Below, in pieces: positions 16,635 through 25,796 of a DNA stretch of 64,000 nt. The notes beneath the pieces are model-generated. The model was not told where the DNA came from. It ran no database searches and saw nothing but the letters and a program-made list of their open reading frames with translations. This stretch comes from DASSQJ01 sp963726295 (GTDB lineage: Bacteria > Actinomycetota > Actinomycetes > Actinomycetales > Dermatophilaceae). A program made the position numbers and the translations under genes. Positions within the stretch are counted from its first letter, which is position 1. The number at the start of each line of letters is the position of its first letter. The DNA is taken from the NCBI GenBank assembly GCA_963726295.1, contig CAVSBW010000012.1, positions 1 to 64,000 of the forward strand, read 5' to 3'.

Positions 16635-19060
16635 GCGGCGCCGTTCTGGCCCCGCGCTCGCGCGCCGGCCGGGTCATAGGGACTGTCGGCGACGACCCGG
16701 GCGGGTGTCTGCTGCCCGACGACGTGGACCACGAGCTCGCTGCCCACCTGCGCGCAGGCGCGGTCGACGTACGCCAGAGCCAGACTCGTGCCCACGCTGT
16801 GTCCGTAGCCGCCGGAGGTCACGAAGCCCACCCGTCGCTCTCCGGACCAGACTGGGTCGAACGTCCCCGCCTCGGCATCGATGCTGTCCACGGCGAGTGT
16901 GACCAGACGCTGCGTCGACCCCTGGTCCCGCTCTCGAAGCGCGGCGTCGCGGCCCGCGAAGGCCGGCTTGTCGAAGGCCACGAACCGGTGCAGCCCACTC
17001 ATCTCGGGCGTATAGGCCCAGGTGAACTCGCGCGACCAGGTGCCGAAGGACTTCTCCAGGCGCATCGAGTCGAGCGCCTCATACCCCAGAGGTACGACGT
17101 CCAGGCCGTGCCCCGCCCCACGCACCAGCCGGTACAACCCGGCCAGTTGGGTTGCGGGAACATTGAGCTCATAGCCCAGCTCCCCGGTCACGCTCAGCCG
17201 TCCCACGCGCACGCGGTGGGGACCCAGATCGAGCTCGGTGGCATGCAGCCATCGCAGGTCATCGGCGCCCGACGTGAGTCGTGACAACAGCTCCAGCGAC
17301 TGCGGACCGGACAACGACACGCCGGAGACCCGGTCGGAGATGTCCTCGAGCCGAACATTCCCGTCCGGGGGCAGTCGGTCTCGAAACCACCGCAAGTGCC
17401 ACGCCCGCAGGTAGTAGGACCCCATCAGCCAGAACTCGTCCTCGGCCCAGCACGTCGTGGTGAGATCGCCACTCAGGCGCCCCGAGTCGCTCAGCATCGG
17501 GGTCAGCCGGACGCGGCCCGGCTTCGGTATGACACCGGCCAGCAACCAGTCGAGCCAGGCCCTGGCCCCAGGGCCCGTGATCTCGTAGCGAGAGAAGGCG
17601 GTCGTGTCCAGCACGCCCACGCCGGCCCGCGTGGCGCGCACTTCGGCCGCCACGACGTCGAAGGCGTTGCTGCGCCGCAGCGATGGTGTCTCGGTGAAGT
17701 CCGGGTCGTCCGGAACGAAGTAGCGCGGAGTCTCCAGGCCCCAGTTCGCTGCGAAGTGCGCGCCCTCGGTGACCAACTGGTCGTGGATCGCGCTCACCTT
17801 CAGCGGTCGGCCGGCGGGGAGCTGTTCGTTGGGGTAGGTCATCACGAACCGGCGCTGGTAGAACTGGCCGGTGGTCGCGGTGAGATACCCGTCGGCGCTG
17901 GCGAACGAGCCGTAGCGAGCGACATCCATGCCGAAGACATCACGCTCCGGTTCGCCGTCGACCATCCACTGCGCCAGCGCCAGCCCGACGCCACCGCCCT
18001 GGCTGAATCCCGCCATCACCCCGCACGCTACCCAGAACCCGGGCAGCCCGGCGACCGGACCCACGAGCGGGTTGCCGTCCGGGGTGAAGGTGAAGGCGCC
18101 GTTCACCCAGCTCTTGATGCCCGCAGTCTCCAGGCAGGGGAACCGGGACAGACCGATCTCCAGCTCGGGTCCGATCCGATCGACGTCGGGCCTGAGCAAC
18201 CGCATCCCGAAGTCCCAAGGGGCACCTTCGACGTGCCAGTGCCGGGGGTCGAGCTCGTAGACCCCGAGCAGCAGCCCCTGCCCCTCCTGCCGGAGGTAGG
18301 TGAAGCCCTCGAGGTCCATGATCATCGGCAGCTCGCCGTCGTGGCCGGCCACCTCGGGAATCATCTCGGTCACGAGGTAGTGATGCTCCAACGGCGCCAC
18401 CGGCAGATCCACCCCGGCCATGCGGCCCACTTTGCGAGCCCACAGACCTCCCGCGTTCACCACATGGTCGGCCGTGATCGTGCCGTGCTCGGTGACCACG
18501 CTCCAGCCTCCGGGCCGCTGATGCAGCTCGACGACGCGGTTGTGCAGCACGATGTCGGCTCCGCGATTGCGGGCCGCGGCGGCATACGCGTACGTCGTAC
18601 CGGACGCGTCCAGGTGACCTTCGTACGTGTCGTACATGCCGCCGTAGATGCCGTCGATGTCGACGATCGGACACAGTTCCTTGATCTCGTCCGGTTCGAT
18701 CAGGCGCACCGTCTCGTTGCCGATCGTCTGGAACTTCGCCCATTGCGAGTGCAGCCACGCCCAGCGCTCCGGGGTGCCCGCCAGGTTGATCCCACCGGTC
18801 ATGTGCAGACCACAGGACTGGCCGGTCTCCGCCTCGAGCTCGGCGTAGAGGTCGATCGTGTACTTCTGCAGGGCGGCCACGTTGGGGTCGCCGTTGAGGG
18901 TGTGGAAGCCGGCCGCGGCGTGCCACGTCGAACCGGCGGTCAGCTCGGATCGCTCGATCAGTAGCAGGTCGCTCCACCCGAGCTTGGCCAGGTGGTAGAG
19001 GACGCTGGCACCGACGACACCACCACCGATGACTACGGCCCGGTAGTGAGTCTGGGTCAC
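16631..19060 (-). CDS. Dimethylglycine/sarcosine dehydrogenase-like flavoprotein with GcvT domain, 809 aa
   Basis: The N-terminal half is an FAD-dependent DAO fold: the dinucleotide loop VVIGGGVVGAS (9-19) and STWHAAAGFH, whose His47 matches the histidine that covalently binds FAD in mammalian dimethylglycine dehydrogenase. The C-terminal 400 residues are the aminomethyltransferase/GcvT-type folate-binding region (ATRAGVGVLDTTAFSRYEIT, DISDRVSGVSLSGPQSLELL, ELGYELNVPATQLAGLYRLV). Such enzymes oxidatively demethylate N-methyl glycines and trap the formaldehyde as methylene-tetrahydrofolate. It is translationally coupled to the MttB-like gene, so the pair probably acts on successive N-methyl groups of one compound. 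An electron acceptor partner is not seen nearby. Confidence 0.85.
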   Translation of the reverse strand: MTQTHYRAVVIGGGVVGASVLYHLAKLGWSDLLLIERSELTAGSTWHAAAGFHTLNGDPNVAALQKYTIDLYAELEAETGQSCGLHMTGGINLAGTPERWAWLHSQWAKFQTIGNETVRLIEPDEIKELCPIVDIDGIYGGMYDTYEGHLDASGTTYAYAAAARNRGADIVLHNRVVELHQRPGGWSVVTEHGTITADHVVNAGGLWARKVGRMAGVDLPVAPLEHHYLVTEMIPEVAGHDGELPMIMDLEGFTYLRQEGQGLLLGVYELDPRHWHVEGAPWDFGMRLLRPDVDRIGPELEIGLSRFPCLETAGIKSWVNGAFTFTPDGNPLVGPVAGLPGFWVACGVMAGFSQGGGVGLALAQWMVDGEPERDVFGMDVARYGSFASADGYLTATTGQFYQRRFVMTYPNEQLPAGRPLKVSAIHDQLVTEGAHFAANWGLETPRYFVPDDPDFTETPSLRRSNAFDVVAAEVRATRAGVGVLDTTAFSRYEITGPGARAWLDWLLAGVIPKPGRVRLTPMLSDSGRLSGDLTTTCWAEDEFWLMGSYYLRAWHLRWFRDRLPPDGNVRLEDISDRVSGVSLSGPQSLELLSRLTSGADDLRWLHATELDLGPHRVRVGRLSVTGELGYELNVPATQLAGLYRLVRGAGHGLDVVPLGYEALDSMRLEKSFGTWSREFTWAYTPEMSGLHRFVAFDKPAFAGRDAALRERDQGSTQRLVTLAVDSIDAEAGTFDPVWSGERRVGFVTSGGYGHSVGTSLALAYVDRACAQVGSELVVHVVGQQTPARVVADSPYDPAGARARGQNGAA

Positions 19061-19112
19061 GAGTACTCCCGTCCGTGCTACCGGTGCTCGCGGACTGGGG
19101 CCGGCGAGCCGC

Positions 19113-20423
19113 TCACCCCAAAACGGTGTTGCTGCTCTCCGGGCTGGGCTGGCGTAGCCGACTGTACGCCGACAGGTCCAGATTGATGCCGGAGCGCGGC
19201 AGACGATAGCGGGCCGGGGTCTGGTCGTGATCGACCCCCGACTCGCAGGTGTCGATGATCGCCCTCAGATAGGCGCCCACCAAGGGGGCGTTCTTGAACT
19301 GGTTGCCGCTGGTGCCGATCGCGACGTAGAAGCCGGGGAGGGCTGTCCTGTCGTAGATCGGTATCCAGTCGTCGGTCACGTCGTAGACGGCAGCGATACC
19401 GCGGGGGGTGCCCGGGACGCCGAGCTCCGGCAGGCGTCGGGCGGCGCGGTACACCTGCGCCTCATAGAGTGACCGGGTCACGGATGGGTTGTAGTCGTCG
19501 GGGTCCTCCAGCCACTCCAGCGGGTCGCACGCCGGCTCGGCCCCACCGATCAGCAGCTCGCCGGAAGGAGTCCCTCGGAAGTAGGTGCCGAGGTCGACGT
19601 CGGCGACCAGCGGGCCAGGCCGGTCCGCCACCTGAAACCTGGGTGGGGCCGGCACCGAGTGCGTCTCCACCCGCAGCGGGCGGGTGTGGACCGCGAAATC
19701 CTCCGAAACGCCCGCCATGTCATTGACGTGACCGGAACTGGGTCCAGAGACATTGACCACCACGGGCGTGTCCACCACGGTCCCGTCAGCCAGCTCGACC
19801 CCGGACACCCGGTCGTCCCGGCGCCGGATCCCTGACACCGTGGCTCGGAACAGGAACTGGACTCCGCGCCGTCGGGCCGCCGTCGCAAGGTTGTGGGCGG
19901 CGAACGAGGCATCGTCGATGAACCCCGAATCGGGGGTGTGGTACCCCCCGATCTCTCCGGACGGCTCGTCCCAGAACGCATCACTTTCGACCGGCTTCGG
20001 AGGGTAGTGGCGGGAGGGATCGCACCAGGGGTAAGCCCGCCGAATCTGCGCCGCGGTGAGCACGTCGTAGGGCACCCCGACCTGGTCGAAGAGGCGCAGA
20101 ACCCTGGCCGCATCGTGGGTAGGCGCATCGAGGCACAAGGATCCGGTGCGCCAGAACTTCGCCACCGAGCCGTCCTCGTCAGGACCACCGAGGAACCCTT
20201 CCCAGTCCAGCCAGGACCAGTGCGCCTCCCATGCGGTGGCCACCCCGGCCAGGGTCGAGTAGTTGAAGCGGATGATCGCAGAGGAGGCGCTGGTCGAGCC
20301 CTGGCCAGGGCCCGGGTTGCGATCGACCACCAGCACCGAACGGTCCGGACCGGCCAGGGCGTGCGCAATGGAACAACCGATGACTCCGGCGCCGATGACC
20401 AGGACGTCCGCGGTGCGACGCAT
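19113..20423 (-). CDS. FAD-dependent oxidoreductase, sarcosine oxidase beta-like, 436 aa
   Basis: The DAO-family N-terminus TADVLVIGAGVIGCSIAHAL binds ADP of FAD. GSTSASSAIIRFNYS follows at about 42-56 in place of the His-anchored motif of the neighbouring gene, so FAD is probably non-covalent. The C-terminal segment YDVTDDWIPIYDRTALPGFY..GTSGNQFKNAPLVG is typical of the substrate-side and FAD-closing region in sarcosine/glycine oxidases. It lies 52 bases upstream of the dimethylglycine-dehydrogenase-like gene on the same strand and is probably in the same operon, taking off another amine substituent. The substrate is inferred from context only. Confidence 0.8.
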   Translation of the reverse strand: MRRTADVLVIGAGVIGCSIAHALAGPDRSVLVVDRNPGPGQGSTSASSAIIRFNYSTLAGVATAWEAHWSWLDWEGFLGGPDEDGSVAKFWRTGSLCLDAPTHDAARVLRLFDQVGVPYDVLTAAQIRRAYPWCDPSRHYPPKPVESDAFWDEPSGEIGGYHTPDSGFIDDASFAAHNLATAARRRGVQFLFRATVSGIRRRDDRVSGVELADGTVVDTPVVVNVSGPSSGHVNDMAGVSEDFAVHTRPLRVETHSVPAPPRFQVADRPGPLVADVDLGTYFRGTPSGELLIGGAEPACDPLEWLEDPDDYNPSVTRSLYEAQVYRAARRLPELGVPGTPRGIAAVYDVTDDWIPIYDRTALPGFYVAIGTSGNQFKNAPLVGAYLRAIIDTCESGVDHDQTPARYRLPRSGINLDLSAYSRLRQPSPESSNTVLG

Positions 20424-20465
20424 TGGGTCAGGCTATCGGCGGTTCCGACGCCGGATGCCGTCGAC

Positions 20466-21425
20466 TCAGCTGTCGTCGTCGCGCCGGGCGCGGCGGGCGT
20501 GGGCAGCGGCCGCGACCATGCGTTCGCCCGCAGCCGCCGCGTCGCCGGGCTCGGCGCCGCCCTGGACGATGTTCGGCTCGGTGTTCGTCAGCGGTCCGGA
20601 CGTGTGCCCGCGCTGCTTCAGGTACTGCTCGACGAACCGCGCCAGGCGGGTCAGCGAGTAGTTGAGGACGATGAAGATGACCGCGACAACCAGGTACGCG
20701 GGCACCGTGTTCGCGTATGCCGACCCCAACGTCCTGGCCGCGGTGAGCAGCTCGGGGTAGAGGATGATCGTGCCGAGCGCGGTGTCCTTGAGGACCACCA
20801 CCAGCTGACCGACCAGGGCGGGCAGCATCGCCGTCAGGGCCTGGGGCAGCTGGATCGAGCGCAGCGTCTGGCCGGGGGAGAGACCGATGGACAGCCCGGC
20901 CTCCGCCTGACCCTTGGGGAGGGAGTAGACCCCGGAGCGGACGAGCTCGGCGATGACGGATCCGTTGTACAGCGTCAGCGCGAGCACCACCCCGAACAAC
21001 GGCGCGTACTCGTTGGGCAGCCACGATGCCCTGGCGAAGTAGCCGAAGAAGAAGAAGATCATCATCAGCAGGACGGGCACCGAGCGGAAGAACTCGACGA
21101 CGCCTCCGCTGGCCCACCGGATCCAGCGGTTGTTCGCCAGCCGGCCCATGCCGAAGACGATGCCGAAGATGCCGGCGAGGACCACCGAGATCGCCGCGGC
21201 CTTGAGGGTCTCCCACAGCCCGGGGAGGAGGTACTGGGTCCACACCTCGGGGTCCGTGACGAACGGGGACCACATCGCGGGCTGCAGCTGGTTGGCCGAC
21301 GCCATCTTCCGCAGGACGAGCCAGAGGACCCCCAGTGCGATGATGACGCCGACGACCGTGAGGATCGCGTGCCGGCGCCGGGCCCGCGGCCCGGGTGCGT
21401 CGAAGATGACCGTCTCGGCGCTCAT
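20466..21425 (-). CDS. gluD: Polar amino-acid ABC transporter permease (GluD-type)
   Basis: The start is ATG at 21425 (MSAETVIFDAPGPRARRRHA), overlapping the gluC stop as ATGA. The protein has five to six hydrophobic segments and the inner-membrane EAA-type loop IAELVRSGVYSLPKGQAEAG LSIGLSP (about 168-195), which docks with the ATPase. A charged C-terminal tail of about 45 residues is probably cytoplasmic. It is the second permease of a PAAT-family importer whose gene order (ATPase, binding protein, permease, permease) equals gluABCD of Corynebacterium. The next gene downstream starts 43 bases away, suggesting read-through into the demethylation genes. Confidence 0.85.
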   Translation of the reverse strand: MSAETVIFDAPGPRARRRHAILTVVGVIIALGVLWLVLRKMASANQLQPAMWSPFVTDPEVWTQYLLPGLWETLKAAAISVVLAGIFGIVFGMGRLANNRWIRWASGGVVEFFRSVPVLLMMIFFFFGYFARASWLPNEYAPLFGVVLALTLYNGSVIAELVRSGVYSLPKGQAEAGLSIGLSPGQTLRSIQLPQALTAMLPALVGQLVVVLKDTALGTIILYPELLTAARTLGSAYANTVPAYLVVAVIFIVLNYSLTRLARFVEQYLKQRGHTSGPLTNTEPNIVQGGAEPGDAAAAGERMVAAAAHARRARRDDDS

Positions 21426-22087
21426 CGCTTCACCGCCAGGCGCTGGGAGAGATTGGTGAAGTAGACCCCGAGTGGGAGGGTCAGGATGACGAAGCCGAGC
21501 GCGAACAGGAAGAACGTGGGCAGGCTCGCTCCCTCGTTCTCCGTGATCTGCGCGAGGAGGCCTGCGGCCTCGGCGGTCCCGAGGATGACCGCCGCCACCG
21601 TCGTGTTCTTGATGAGGGCGATGAGGGTCGAGCCGAGCGGGGCGATCGAGCCGCGGAAGGCCTGGGGGAGCAGCACCTCCCTGAGCGACTGGCCGAAGGT
21701 GAGCCCGATCGACCTGGCGGCCTCCGCCTGCCCTGCCGGGATGGTGTTGACGCCGCTGCGAAGCGCCTCGCAGACGAAGGCGGCGTGGTAGACCGAGAGC
21801 ACGATCACTGCCCACCAGTACGAGTTGGTCGTCGCCTGGTCGCTGATCTGCAGCCCGAGGATGAACGAGATCCCGAGGATGCTGAACACCATCAGCAGGG
21901 TCAGTGGCGTGTTGCGGAAGACGTTGACGTAGCTCGTGCCGATCAGCCGCAGGACCGCGACCGGGGACACCCGCAGCACCGCGATGACGGTCCCGATGAT
22001 CAGCGCACCGATCGCCGAGAGCACCGAGAGCTGGATGGTCACCCAGAAGGCGCCGAGGACGTCGTAGTTCTGCAGGATGTCGACCAT
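21422..22087 (-). CDS. gluC: Polar amino-acid ABC transporter permease (GluC-type)
   Basis: ATG at 22087 (MVDILQNYDVLGAFWVTIQL) opens a 221-residue protein with five transmembrane segments. The EAA loop reads CEALRSGVNTIPAGQAEAAR SIGLTFG. It pairs with the following permease gene, with which it overlaps by four bases. This family carries glutamate or a related polar amino acid into the cytosol. The immediately preceding gene encodes the binding protein. Confidence 0.88.
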   Translation of the reverse strand: MVDILQNYDVLGAFWVTIQLSVLSAIGALIIGTVIAVLRVSPVAVLRLIGTSYVNVFRNTPLTLLMVFSILGISFILGLQISDQATTNSYWWAVIVLSVYHAAFVCEALRSGVNTIPAGQAEAARSIGLTFGQSLREVLLPQAFRGSIAPLGSTLIALIKNTTVAAVILGTAEAAGLLAQITENEGASLPTFFLFALGFVILTLPLGVYFTNLSQRLAVKR

Positions 22088-22177
22088 TGCCTCACCTTTC
22101 GCGATCGGTGGGGACCGGGGCACGCGATGCCGTTCGCCCGGTGCGGGCGAACGGCATCCCGTGGTCCCGGTTCGGGG

Positions 22178-23032
22178 TCAGGAGCAGGGTTCCGGCGTGG
22201 GCGGGTTGCCCGCACCCGGCTTGTATCCGGCCGGCCCCAGGTTGTCGTCGACGATCGTCTGCCAGGTGCCGTCCTCGATCATCTTGTTGATCGCGTCGGT
22301 CACCTGCTGGCAGAGCTCGGTGTCGCCCAGCTTCAGGCCGATGCCGTAGTTCTCCTCGGAGAAGGTGCTCCCCACGACCTTGAGCTTGCCCTTGTACTGC
22401 TCCTGGGCGGCGTAGCCCGCGAGGATCGTGTCGTCGGTGGTCACGGCATCGATGGCGCCGGAGCTGAGGGCGGCCACGCACTCCGAGTACGTGCCGAACT
22501 CCTGGAGGTTGACGCCGGGAACCTGGTCACTGACCTTCTGGGCTGACGTGGACCCCGTGACCGAGCAGAGCTTCTTGCCGTCGAGGCTGTCCGGACCGGT
22601 GATGTCGGTGTTGTCGGACGTCACGAGGAGGTCCTGGCCGGCGATGAAGTACGGACCGGCGAAGGTGACCTTCTGGGCACGCTCGTCGGTGATGGAGTAC
22701 GTCGCGACGACGAGCTTGACCTGACCGGTCTCGATGAGGGTCTCGCGCTGGGCGCTGGGCGCCTGGACCCACTCGATGGAGTCGGCGGAGTAGCCGAGCT
22801 GTTCGGCGACGTAGGTCGCGACGTCGACGTCCATGCCGGTGTAGTCACTTCCCTGCTTCAGGCCGAGGCCGGGCTGGTCGAACTTGATGCCGATCTTGAT
22901 GCTGTCGCCCGAGCCACTGTCCGAGCTTCCGTCGCCGCCACTGCCGCTGTCGCCGGAGTCGGAGCCGCAGGCGCTCAGGCCCAGTCCGATGACCGCCGCG
23001 GCCGCGACGAGTCCGATCCGTGTGCTTCTCAT
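22178..23032 (-). CDS. gluB: ABC transporter substrate-binding lipoprotein (GluB-type)
   Basis: The signal peptide MRSTRIGLVAAAAVIGLGLS ends in the lipobox LSAC, so the mature protein is lipid-anchored at Cys22 or close by. A Ser/Gly/Asp-rich linker of about 20 residues follows, then a type-II periplasmic binding fold (SIKIGIKFDQPGLGLKQGSD, YTGMDVDVATYVAEQLGY, LVVATYSITDERAQKVTFAG). This resembles glutamate-binding GluB proteins. Given the demethylation genes downstream, an N-methylated amino acid is an alternative ligand; that is inference. The protein belongs with gluA, gluC and gluD. Confidence 0.88.
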   Translation of the reverse strand: MRSTRIGLVAAAAVIGLGLSACGSDSGDSGSGGDGSSDSGSGDSIKIGIKFDQPGLGLKQGSDYTGMDVDVATYVAEQLGYSADSIEWVQAPSAQRETLIETGQVKLVVATYSITDERAQKVTFAGPYFIAGQDLLVTSDNTDITGPDSLDGKKLCSVTGSTSAQKVSDQVPGVNLQEFGTYSECVAALSSGAIDAVTTDDTILAGYAAQEQYKGKLKVVGSTFSEENYGIGLKLGDTELCQQVTDAINKMIEDGTWQTIVDDNLGPAGYKPGAGNPPTPEPCS

Positions 23033-23088
23033 GGGTTTCCTCCTGGTTGGTGACTGGTGGTCGCCGCGGCCCGGGACGGGCCGGCGGG

Positions 23089-23829
23089 TCAGTGGGTGAG
23101 GATCTTGCCGAGGAAGTCCTTGGCCCGGTCGCTCTTGGGGTTGGTGAAGAACTGCTCGGGCTCGGCCTCCTCCACGATCACGCCTTCGGACAGGAACACG
23201 ACCCGGTTGGCGGCCTTGCGGGCGAAGCCCATCTCGTGGGTGACGACCACCATCGTCATGCCGCTGTGGGCGAGCTCGACCATGACGTCGAGGACCTCGT
23301 TGATCATCTCGGGGTCGAGGGCCGAGGTCGGTTCGTCGAAGAGCATGACCTTGGGGTCCATCGCCAGGGACCGGGCGATCGCGACGCGCTGCTGCTGGCC
23401 TCCGGAGAGCTGTGCCGGGTACTTGTCGGCCTGCTCCTGGATCCCGACGCGCTCGAGCAGCTCCCGGGCCCGCGCCTCGGCCTCCTTCTTGCCCTGCTTG
23501 CGGACCTTGATCGGCCCGAGCGTCACGTTGTCGAGGATCGTCTTGTGCGCGAAGAGGTTGAAGGACTGGAAGACCATGCCGACGTCGGCGCGCAGCCTCG
23601 CGAGCTCCTTGCCCTCCTCGGGCAGCTCCACGCCGTCGATGCTTATCGAGCCGCTCTCGAAGGTCTCGAGGCGGTTGATCGTGCGGCAGAGCGTGGACTT
23701 CCCCGACCCCGAGGGGCCGATGAGGATGACCACCTCGCCCTTGCCGACAGTGAGGTTGATGTCCTTGAGGACGTGCAGGTCACCGAAGTGCTTGTTGACG
23801 TCCTGCATCACGACCAGGGGCTCGCTCAT
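23089..23829 (-). CDS. gluA: Polar amino-acid ABC transporter ATPase (GluA-type)
   Basis: The 246-residue ABC ATPase has Walker A GPSGSGKST (about 38-46), signature LSGGQQQR, Walker B VMLFDEPTSALDP and the switch histidine in VVVTHEMGFA. It powers import with the GluB-C-D proteins. As first gene of the run it should be preceded by the promoter in the 88-base gap to the cupin gene; a GGTACC-centred inverted repeat with CCGCGG arms lies at about 23854-23871. In Corynebacterium the equivalent operon is induced by its substrate. Confidence 0.92.
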   Translation of the reverse strand: MSEPLVVMQDVNKHFGDLHVLKDINLTVGKGEVVILIGPSGSGKSTLCRTINRLETFESGSISIDGVELPEEGKELARLRADVGMVFQSFNLFAHKTILDNVTLGPIKVRKQGKKEAEARARELLERVGIQEQADKYPAQLSGGQQQRVAIARSLAMDPKVMLFDEPTSALDPEMINEVLDVMVELAHSGMTMVVVTHEMGFARKAANRVVFLSEGVIVEEAEPEQFFTNPKSDRAKDFLGKILTH

Positions 23830-23917
23830 GCAAAAGCAACCTAGCCAGTGGGAGCCCGCGGTGGTACCCGCGGAGCGGAAGTGACACTCCGATCGTGACC
23901 GTTCCGAGACCTGAGGG

Positions 23918-24253
23918 TCAGGCCATCCAGATCTTGCGGAGGGGCGTGCTGACGGTCCACGTCGTGTGCTCGCCGGCCCACAGGCGCACCGCCACCCCCG
24001 GCCTGAGGGCCAGCCGTTCGCCGTCCTCGAACTCGACGGTGCCCGCCCCGGAGAGGATGACGAACACCTCGTCGACCTCGGTGTCGCGAGCGGTGCCCAC
24101 CGTCATCTCCCAGACCCCGACCTCCGTCTTGCCGAGGGTGCTGAGGGTGACGACACCGGCGGTGGGTGTGCCCGCAACGACGCCGTCCGCGGGGAGGGGC
24201 TCGTGGTCGAGTGCGTGGGCGCGGACGTCGGGGGAGAGGAGTCGGCCGGTCAT
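23918..24253 (-). CDS. Cupin-domain protein (DUF861-like), 111 aa
   Basis: The start is ATG at 24253 (MTGRLLSPDVRAHALDHEPL). The single cupin barrel shows EVGVWEMTVGTARDTEVDEV FVILSGAGTVEFEDGE and RPGVAVRLWAGEHTTWTVST. This is the second-class cupin pattern found in (S)-ureidoglycine aminohydrolase-like and EutQ-like proteins, often next to amine or gamma-glutamylputrescine oxidases. It is divergent from the FAD oxidoreductase at 24393 (139 bases between). A small-molecule or metal-binding role in polyamine or amine breakdown is inferred from this pairing. Confidence 0.75.
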   Translation of the reverse strand: MTGRLLSPDVRAHALDHEPLPADGVVAGTPTAGVVTLSTLGKTEVGVWEMTVGTARDTEVDEVFVILSGAGTVEFEDGERLALRPGVAVRLWAGEHTTWTVSTPLRKIWMA

Positions 24254-24392
24254 CCGCAAATCGTTGCACGGGCACCGAACCCGGGGCCTTCGGGTCCCCA
24301 CCCTTCTGGATCCGTGCCGATCTGGAGCCAACGCAACCGGAAGCGTCGGGGTGGTGTCGCCGGGTGCCGGCGCTCCACGGCATGATGTCGCC

Positions 24393-25796
24393 ATGACCGT
24401 CGGTGCCACCAGCGTCCTCGCGTCCCTCGCCGATGCCGTGCCCGACGTCTTCTGGACCGACCGGCCCGACCGGCCCACGCCCCGAACGGCGCTCACCGGG
24501 TCGGGTCACCGCGCCGACCTCGTCGTGGTGGGGGGAGGGTTCACCGGACTCTGGGCGGCCGTGCAGGCCAAGGAGGACGACCCGTCCCGCGAGGTGGTCC
24601 TCCTCGAGCGGGGCCGCCTCGGTATCGCCGCCTCGGGGCGCAACGGCGGTTTCGTCTCGCCGTCGCTCACGCACGGGCTGGCCCAGGGGCTCGCGTGCTG
24701 GCCCGAGGAGATCGAGACCCTCGAGCGGCTGGGGGCGGAGAACTTCGCCGGGCTGTCGCAGACGCTGGTGCGGTACGGCATCGAGGCCGACTTCCACGTG
24801 CCGGGGGAGATCACCATGGCCCTCGGCGAGCACCAGCTGCGGACGGTGCGTGAGGCCTACGAGCTCCACCGCGACCACGGGGCCCCGGTCACCCTCCTCG
24901 ACCGCGACGGGGCGCGGGCCCGGGTGGACTCGCCCCGCTACCTCGGGGGCTTCGTCGACCCCACGGTCGGCCTCGTCGACCCGGGGCGGCTGGTGTGGGG
25001 ACTGGCTGGGGCCGCCGAGCGGCTCGGGGTGCGGCTCCACGAGGACACCGAGGTGACGGCCTTCGACGAGGAGGCCGACGGCCTGCGCGTCCGCACCGAG
25101 TGGGGGAGCGTGTGGGGCCGGCGCGTCGTGCTCGGGACCGGCGCGTTCCGCGGGCCGTTGCGGCGCCTGGCGCTCTACACCCTGCCGGTGTATGACCACG
25201 TCCTCATGTCCGAGCCGCTGTCAGCGGATCAGCTTGGTGCGGTGGGGTGGGAGGGCCGTGAGGGCCTGACCGACGCCGGCAACCAGTTCCACTACTACCG
25301 GCGCACCCTCGACGACCGGGTGCTGTTCGGGGGCTACGACGCGAACTACCACTTCCCGGGGCGCATCGACCCCCGGCTCGAGCAGGGGCCTTCGCACGAG
25401 CTCCTGGCGCGGCACTTCCTGGAGATCTTCCCCCGGCTGGAGGGGATCAGGTTCACCCATCGCTGGGCAGGGGTCATCGACACGACGTCCCGGTTCACCC
25501 CGGTGTTCGGTACGGCACTGGACGGCCGGCTCGCGTACGCAGTCGGGTACACCGGACTCGGGGTGGCGTCGACCCGTTTCGGCGCCCGGGTCGCGCTCGA
25601 CCTCGTCGACGGCCGGGACACGGAGGTGACGCGGTTGCAGATGGTGCGCCGCAAGCCGCTGCCGTTCCCTCCGGAGCCGTTCCGCTGGGCCGGCGTCCGG
25701 GCCACCCGGGCCAGCTTGGCCGCCGAGGACAGGACCGGGAGGCGCAACCTCTGGCTCCGAGGGCTGGACGCGGTGGGCATCGGCTTCGACAGCTGA
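24393..25796 (+). CDS. FAD-dependent amine oxidoreductase, gamma-glutamylputrescine oxidase-like, 467 aa
   Basis: The protein opens with about 40 residues containing the W-[YF]-x-D-type motif VFWTDRPDRP. The FAD loop is ADLVVVGGGFTGLWAAVQAK and then GIAASGRNGGFVSPSLTHGL. The C-terminal HRWAGVIDTTSRFTPVFG and AVGYTGLGVASTRFGARVAL match the PuuB/OrdL-type members of the DAO family, which oxidise gamma-glutamylputrescine or related secondary amines and release hydrogen peroxide. The divergent cupin gene supports a polyamine or amine catabolic role. Start ATG at 24393; weak ribosome site. Confidence 0.85.
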   Translation: MTVGATSVLASLADAVPDVFWTDRPDRPTPRTALTGSGHRADLVVVGGGFTGLWAAVQAKEDDPSREVVLLERGRLGIAASGRNGGFVSPSLTHGLAQGLACWPEEIETLERLGAENFAGLSQTLVRYGIEADFHVPGEITMALGEHQLRTVREAYELHRDHGAPVTLLDRDGARARVDSPRYLGGFVDPTVGLVDPGRLVWGLAGAAERLGVRLHEDTEVTAFDEEADGLRVRTEWGSVWGRRVVLGTGAFRGPLRRLALYTLPVYDHVLMSEPLSADQLGAVGWEGREGLTDAGNQFHYYRRTLDDRVLFGGYDANYHFPGRIDPRLEQGPSHELLARHFLEIFPRLEGIRFTHRWAGVIDTTSRFTPVFGTALDGRLAYAVGYTGLGVASTRFGARVALDLVDGRDTEVTRLQMVRRKPLPFPPEPFRWAGVRATRASLAAEDRTGRRNLWLRGLDAVGIGFDS

